DNA from: Arabidopsis thaliana
Lineage: Eukaryota; Streptophyta; Magnoliopsida; Brassicales; Brassicaceae
Assembly: GCF_000001735.4 (NCBI RefSeq)
Contig: NC_003071.7
Span: forward strand, 17,707,443-17,771,442
DNA: 64,000 nt
Reading direction: 5' to 3'
The number at the start of each line of letters is the position of its first letter. Positions within the stretch are counted from its first letter, which is position 1. Position numbers and translations under genes: made by a program. Below the pieces are notes generated by a model. It ran no database searches, was not told the DNA's origin, and saw only the letters and a program-made list of their open reading frames with translations. Shown one piece after another: positions 59,623 to 64,000 of the stretch.

Positions 59623-60816
59623 TTACGGTTCTGATGATGTCGACAACAGAGAGAGCGAGAGCATTGTGTTGATATCATCTGTTGGTTTTTGCCTGCAATT
59701 TCCAAACTCAGGCAACTGTATCCCACCTCCGGACATTGATTTCAATCGTTTGACTGATGATACTTCTTCATCTCGGACTCTTTTCTCATTGTTCTTCTTC
59801 CTAATCTGCATAAGATTTCACCAAGATTACAGTACCTTCCTCGGTTTTTAACAAAACTGTTCCTCTATAACTCTTAAAACGAAAGTAGGTAGTTACCTCG
59901 AGTAGAGGCAGAGTCTTGTTCTCTGTGCTGTCTCGGTCATTTCTGCATAACCCGCTAAACCAGCTCGAAGGTCGCATAAGAAAGTTACCTCCAAGATTTG
60001 TAACGACCGCGTCTTGATTGAGTACCCTACAGAAAAGAATGCAATTTTAACTTCCTTGGTCGGATCGGATATACAAATGTGAAACATTTTAGTAACTGGA
60101 ACTTGTTTCTTTGTATGACCTCGAAGGAACGGTTTTAGAGTTATAGGCATGTCTTAAATCGCTATGAGGGATACATCGAGAGTCGATCATGTCCATCAAA
60201 TAGCTTCTTTGTCCACTCATGAAAGCTCCAAATCCTGTTCAAAAGTCATTTCCATCAATTATGAAACCCAGTGAAGGAATGGTAAATGTCTGCGGATCAA
60301 AACTAACTTACCAGGGCGAGAAGACGGCTCGAGCTTCTTACTTCGATACATCTTGAAATCAGAAACATGAAAACATTGAAAAAGATGAACAAAACTGAGA
60401 TAATCTTAGAATAACAGACGATGAAGATTACCTGTAAATGACTCTTGACATGTGCAATACTCAATCCTTTTAGATTCATCATCTCAAGAACCAATTTCGG
60501 CGTCGCTCCTTTAAAATCATACAACAATTACATTACAAAGCTGAGAGAGAGAAAGAGAGAAAGAGACGTGGAGAGAGAGAACAAGAATCCTACTGTCTGG
60601 ACCGCCTAGTCGTTGGACAGCACGAACGAAGGAGAGATGAAGATCAGGCGTCCAACGAAGCCGAGGCATGTTGGACCGAATATACTGTCTAACGTTATTC
60701 GTGATTTGGTCTTCGTCTTCCACTGATGACTCTTCTTCATTGTTCTTCTCCACTGTTTCTTCTCTGTTCAGGTCAAGCCACGTGGAGCATTTTCCCGGCG
60801 AAGATCTCCCGGCCAT
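59623..60816 (-). CDS. GARP (G2-like, MYB-related) transcription factor with EAR motifs
   Basis: Six exons, 60594-60816, 60432-60508, 60312-60351, 60120-60234, 59897-60026 and 59623-59805, give 255 residues (At2g42660 by position). The GARP/SHAQKYF-type domain spans about 50-106: PRLRWTPDLHLSFVRAVQRL, GGPDRATPKLVLEMMNLKGL, SIAHVKSHLQMYR. This binds DNA as a single MYB-like helix bundle. An acidic stretch (28-38) precedes it. LDLN at 14-17 and LSLSL at 244-248 are EAR-type motifs that recruit TOPLESS corepressors, so I infer a repressor. No coiled coil of the PHR type follows the domain. Exon 4/5 borders (tcgag|gtcata, tctgtag|ggtact) are the least certain, but they are the only pair I found that keeps the frame. 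Confidence 0.9.
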
Positions 60817-63800
60817 GTCTCTCCGGCGAGAGTGTCTTTAGCTAGCTCTCGAGATCAATTACTCAAAAACAAACAAAAAAAAACCCATGAGAGAGGTTAA
60901 ATCTCTATGATAATTTCGGCGTTGGCTTCAATAATACTAGCTATAATCATATATATACACTTATAAGTATATAATATAGTCTTATTTGTCGTAAACTATA
61001 GTATATAATTATATAGATATATAAAATTCTTATCTATGTCATGCATGTTTACGTATAATTGTATGTTTTTTTTTAATGGAAAAGTGTGTTGGAATCTTCC
61101 GTTTGGTGAAATCACATTAGTTATTAGGTTTTGCTTCATTTTTGTTAACATACCAGAAAAATATCCGTTTGTTCTTTTAGTGACAATGACATGTAAACTT
61201 ATCTCCTTTACTTCTTAAAAATAATATCTTTCTTTAAACAAGATTTAAATATGGTGAATTTGAATATGAATTCAGATTCCAAAAACTATACCATTTCTTA
61301 AAACATCTTCTGTTTACCTAACGTGCCTTTGATATATATCATGTGACAATGGCTAGGCTATTTAAATTGGTTAATTAATCATATATTTGATATCAAGCAT
61401 ATTGGTTCAAATAGTCCAGTCTATATGTATACACAATTGGCAGTCGAATATTTTGTGTCATTAGAATTGTTGTTTTGTGAATGATGTATCAAACATTTCA
61501 ATCCGACCAAACCACTCTTGTTTTTCTAACAATTTTCTCTTTAATAATTTCCAATTAAGTTGACCTTTGCCGGAGACTACGCTTTACCCTTTTGTCATAT
61601 TAAACCACGTTTTTGAGTGTCTCCAAAACAACTTAAAAAAATAAAAATCAGATTAGCATTGGGGAACTCAAACGGAACATGAGAACTATCGATCTAAGCC
61701 GATTGATTCGAACCCTGATAGACAAAAGGTACAAACTATTGTCTACCTCTCAACCGATTACTATGTGGTGGAATGAATTACGTTTCTACGCATTTGGTTT
61801 TATCATGATGGCTATTGATCTATATTCATGTTTCTCATATACTTAGGTTAAATACATGACGGTCTTCAATCCCAACGTTTGAAAACAGAATTTAAATAAA
61901 AACTTAAGAGAGAAGGGAGTTTTGTCAAATGGTTAAGGATGTGATTCCCAAAGATTCTTGAGTTCACGTATGTACAAAACAGAAGTTGTCTTTATCTTTT
62001 TGGTTTTATTATTGGTGACCCTTTTCAATGGGCATTGGGTTACACACCTCCATATATTAGTATTTGGTTTCTCTTCGAGAATTGGCTAACTATATGTTTT
62101 TGTAGGGCTTACCAACTTACCAATCAGTATATAATTCGAGAGAGGTAACTAATAAATAATTACGGGTATATTATCTTTGAATGCAATTTTTTAATTGTTC
62201 AAATTAGGCAAAGCAACTTTCTTTCTAGAGTGCAATCTTTGTCTTTATTGTCATCTTGTGAGTTGAATTAGTATTTGTAAACATAGATAAGCTGTCGTTA
62301 ATCATAAATTCTCAAAATAAGTTTCAAATCAAGAAAAATAAGTACAAACACTTTTTACAAAATTGAACCAAGTTTTATGTGAAATTAATAAGGACCTCAA
62401 ACCCTACACCAAATTAATTATAAATCGTCCCGATGCAAATTTCCGACACTCTATGTCTATGCACACACATATCTATACAAGCATTTTGGAACATATATGA
62501 AAACGCGATGGGATCAAATTTCAACGCTCGTATTCATATAAACACAGCTTGAATGTTATAGAATTTCTATGAAGTCTTTTACCATGATCGCCCTCGATCT
62601 TCAAATCTAGGGTTATGGACAGATAGAGAGAGAAAGAAAGATAGGAGATGAGAGAGAAGAGAAGATAGGACAAACATTCGAAGTAATTAACTAAGATTGA
62701 AGAGAGCATTGATGGGAGAGAAGGAATCGTAGAGGCTCATGTGGGCACTAAGAAAGATGAGGAAACTTTGTTTTGTCCTAACCTGTTTACGTACCGACAC
62801 TTCATTCACAATTCCTCCATTTCCCATGCTCTCTTTTTATGGAATATATAATTTCAAATTGTTTCAATAGTTCTTGAATTTCTTTAAACGACATGAATTT
62901 CTTTGGTTAAGAGAATCTTTTGTCGAGTTCTACTTCTTCCAAGAAAATTCTTTTATATTTTACCATTTCAGAGGATTTTTTTTTTTGTGAATGTTTACTA
63001 GATACGTTTTATATGTACAAACCATTTATTTTTTGACAAAAAATATAACAACTGTTTCCCTAAAGGACGTTTTATATGCACAAAACCATTTTTAAATGTA
63101 AAAAGGACGTTGATCCAGTTGATATATTTATTTATTATGCATGCAAGAAGCTAAAAAATTCTGCATGTTGCCCTAAAGAATCGCCGCAAAATGAGGCACC
63201 GTCTTTGAATTCTTCCTCATCACATGCCTACGTATCTTTAGGACCATGATTATTAGCTTCGATCTTCTTTTCTCAAAAGTTTTATTTATACACTCATAAG
63301 AAAAATGCATTATAATGAAGAGTAACAATTAACAAATTAATAACGTAACATAGTAATGGTTTCTCTTGATCTTTTCTAAGTTGTTTCCATGCTTACTTTT
63401 GTTCGTGGTTGCGTACTTGCGTTCAAAGCGGTTGGGATCAAAGGGTATCACACCTCAATCAGCATGTTAAAAATTTCCACGATTATATAAACTTTACTCA
63501 TGAAGGAACGGGCTCATCTATTTCAATTTTCAACCATGATTACCCCGAAATGCTTTCTTTATTCTCTTTATAATCCTGGTCTTTGGGTCTAGGTCTAGGT
63601 CTAGGTTGGGACCATATCAATGTTCGTTGTTAAACATTTTGTTTTTTTTATAACCAAAGAATCTGGACCAAAATCTAGACTATTCTCATTTGCCCTGTAG
63701 ATTACAAATCGGATATTCTTACCATTTAAGACGTCTAGTATTGAAATCGCAATGCAAATTTTTTGGATCCTAGTCCCTAAGCCCATGCTTCAACTACATA

Positions 63801-64000
63801 TAAACCACTATGATTCTATGAATTAGTTTGGTTGTTCAACTTCATCATCATAAATAATTGATAATTCTGATTTTCTTCATGAAAACCGAAATGGATAAAG
63901 TGGAGAGCTAATTTATCCATTGACCAAAAAATAAAACGAGAGGAATGAAATTCCATTGAAATCCACTAAGCAAATAGAGTGTATCCACTAATTTTATGAT
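60817..64000. other. Spacer upstream of the GARP gene
   Basis: GARP leader and promoter, then AT-rich sequence with no supported gene to the window end. Inside: a purine-rich (GA/AAAG) patch 62616-62670; a possible tRNA-like trace near 61921-61970; a GGTCTA triple repeat at 63586-63605. Confidence 0.45.
63586..63605. repeat. GGTCTA hexamer repeat
   Basis: Three tandem GGTCTA units followed by GGTT. A short simple repeat; it differs from the plant telomere unit TTTAGGG. Confidence 0.75.

Noticed and set aside
61911..61980. tRNA-like sequence (ggttaagg, gagttcacg)
   Set aside because: Box spacing is about 6 bp short and no stems pair; kept only as a weak SINE hint.

Overview
This is plant nuclear DNA. 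It is AT-rich, most genes are split by short GT-AG introns, there are no operons, and the codon use and splice signals are dicot-like. The proteins read as Arabidopsis. Splice models built by hand give protein lengths that match, from memory, a run of Arabidopsis thaliana chromosome 2 genes: COR15B 141 aa, COR15A 139, LEA25 635, TBL39 367, TTL3 691, GRF9 263, PPC2 963, LSH10 177, MAX2 693. I therefore read the window as about At2g42520 to At2g42660. No database search was run, so locus names are recall, not results.

Layout. 1-1.3 kb: last three exons of a DEAD-box RNA helicase (RH37, +). 1.7-4.5 kb: the tandem cold-regulated pair COR15B and COR15A (-), with CRT/DRE motifs upstream. 5.75-6.8 kb: an intronless protein kinase (+), divergent from COR15A. 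7.4-9.4 kb: a LEA_4/SBP65-like seed protein (-). 10.1-12.5 kb: trichome-birefringence-like TBL39 (-). 12.5-21.4 kb: long AT-rich spacer. 21.4-24.0 kb: TPR/thioredoxin-like scaffold TTL3 (+). 24.7-26.3 kb: 14-3-3 mu, GRF9 (-). 27.1-31.2 kb: PEP carboxylase PPC2 (-). 31.2-40.6 and 41.1-48.7 kb: two gene-poor spacers around the ALOG gene LSH10 (+). 48.7-50.8 kb: the F-box/LRR gene MAX2 (+). 51.1-56.3 kb: a 16-exon EDR1-domain Raf-like MAPKKK (-). 58.1-59.2 kb: an L1-domain ribosome-biogenesis protein (+). 59.6-60.8 kb: a GARP/MYB-like factor (-). 60.8-64 kb: spacer.

The genes do not form one pathway. Loose themes are cold/desiccation protection (COR15A/B, LEA25), hormone signalling (MAX2 for strigolactone and karrikin, TTL3 and GRF9 for brassinosteroid and phospho-signalling) and development (LSH10).

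I see no wholly new biological system. The items worth a second look are small-scale. They include a 254-bp TAA-flanked miniature inverted-repeat element, several tiny poly(A) insertions flanked by target-site duplications, a 20-nt microexon plus a GC-AG intron and a fresh 38-residue duplication in the Raf-like kinase, a VGKF site in LEA25, a duplicated site II promoter block, and uORFs ahead of MAX2 and TTL3.
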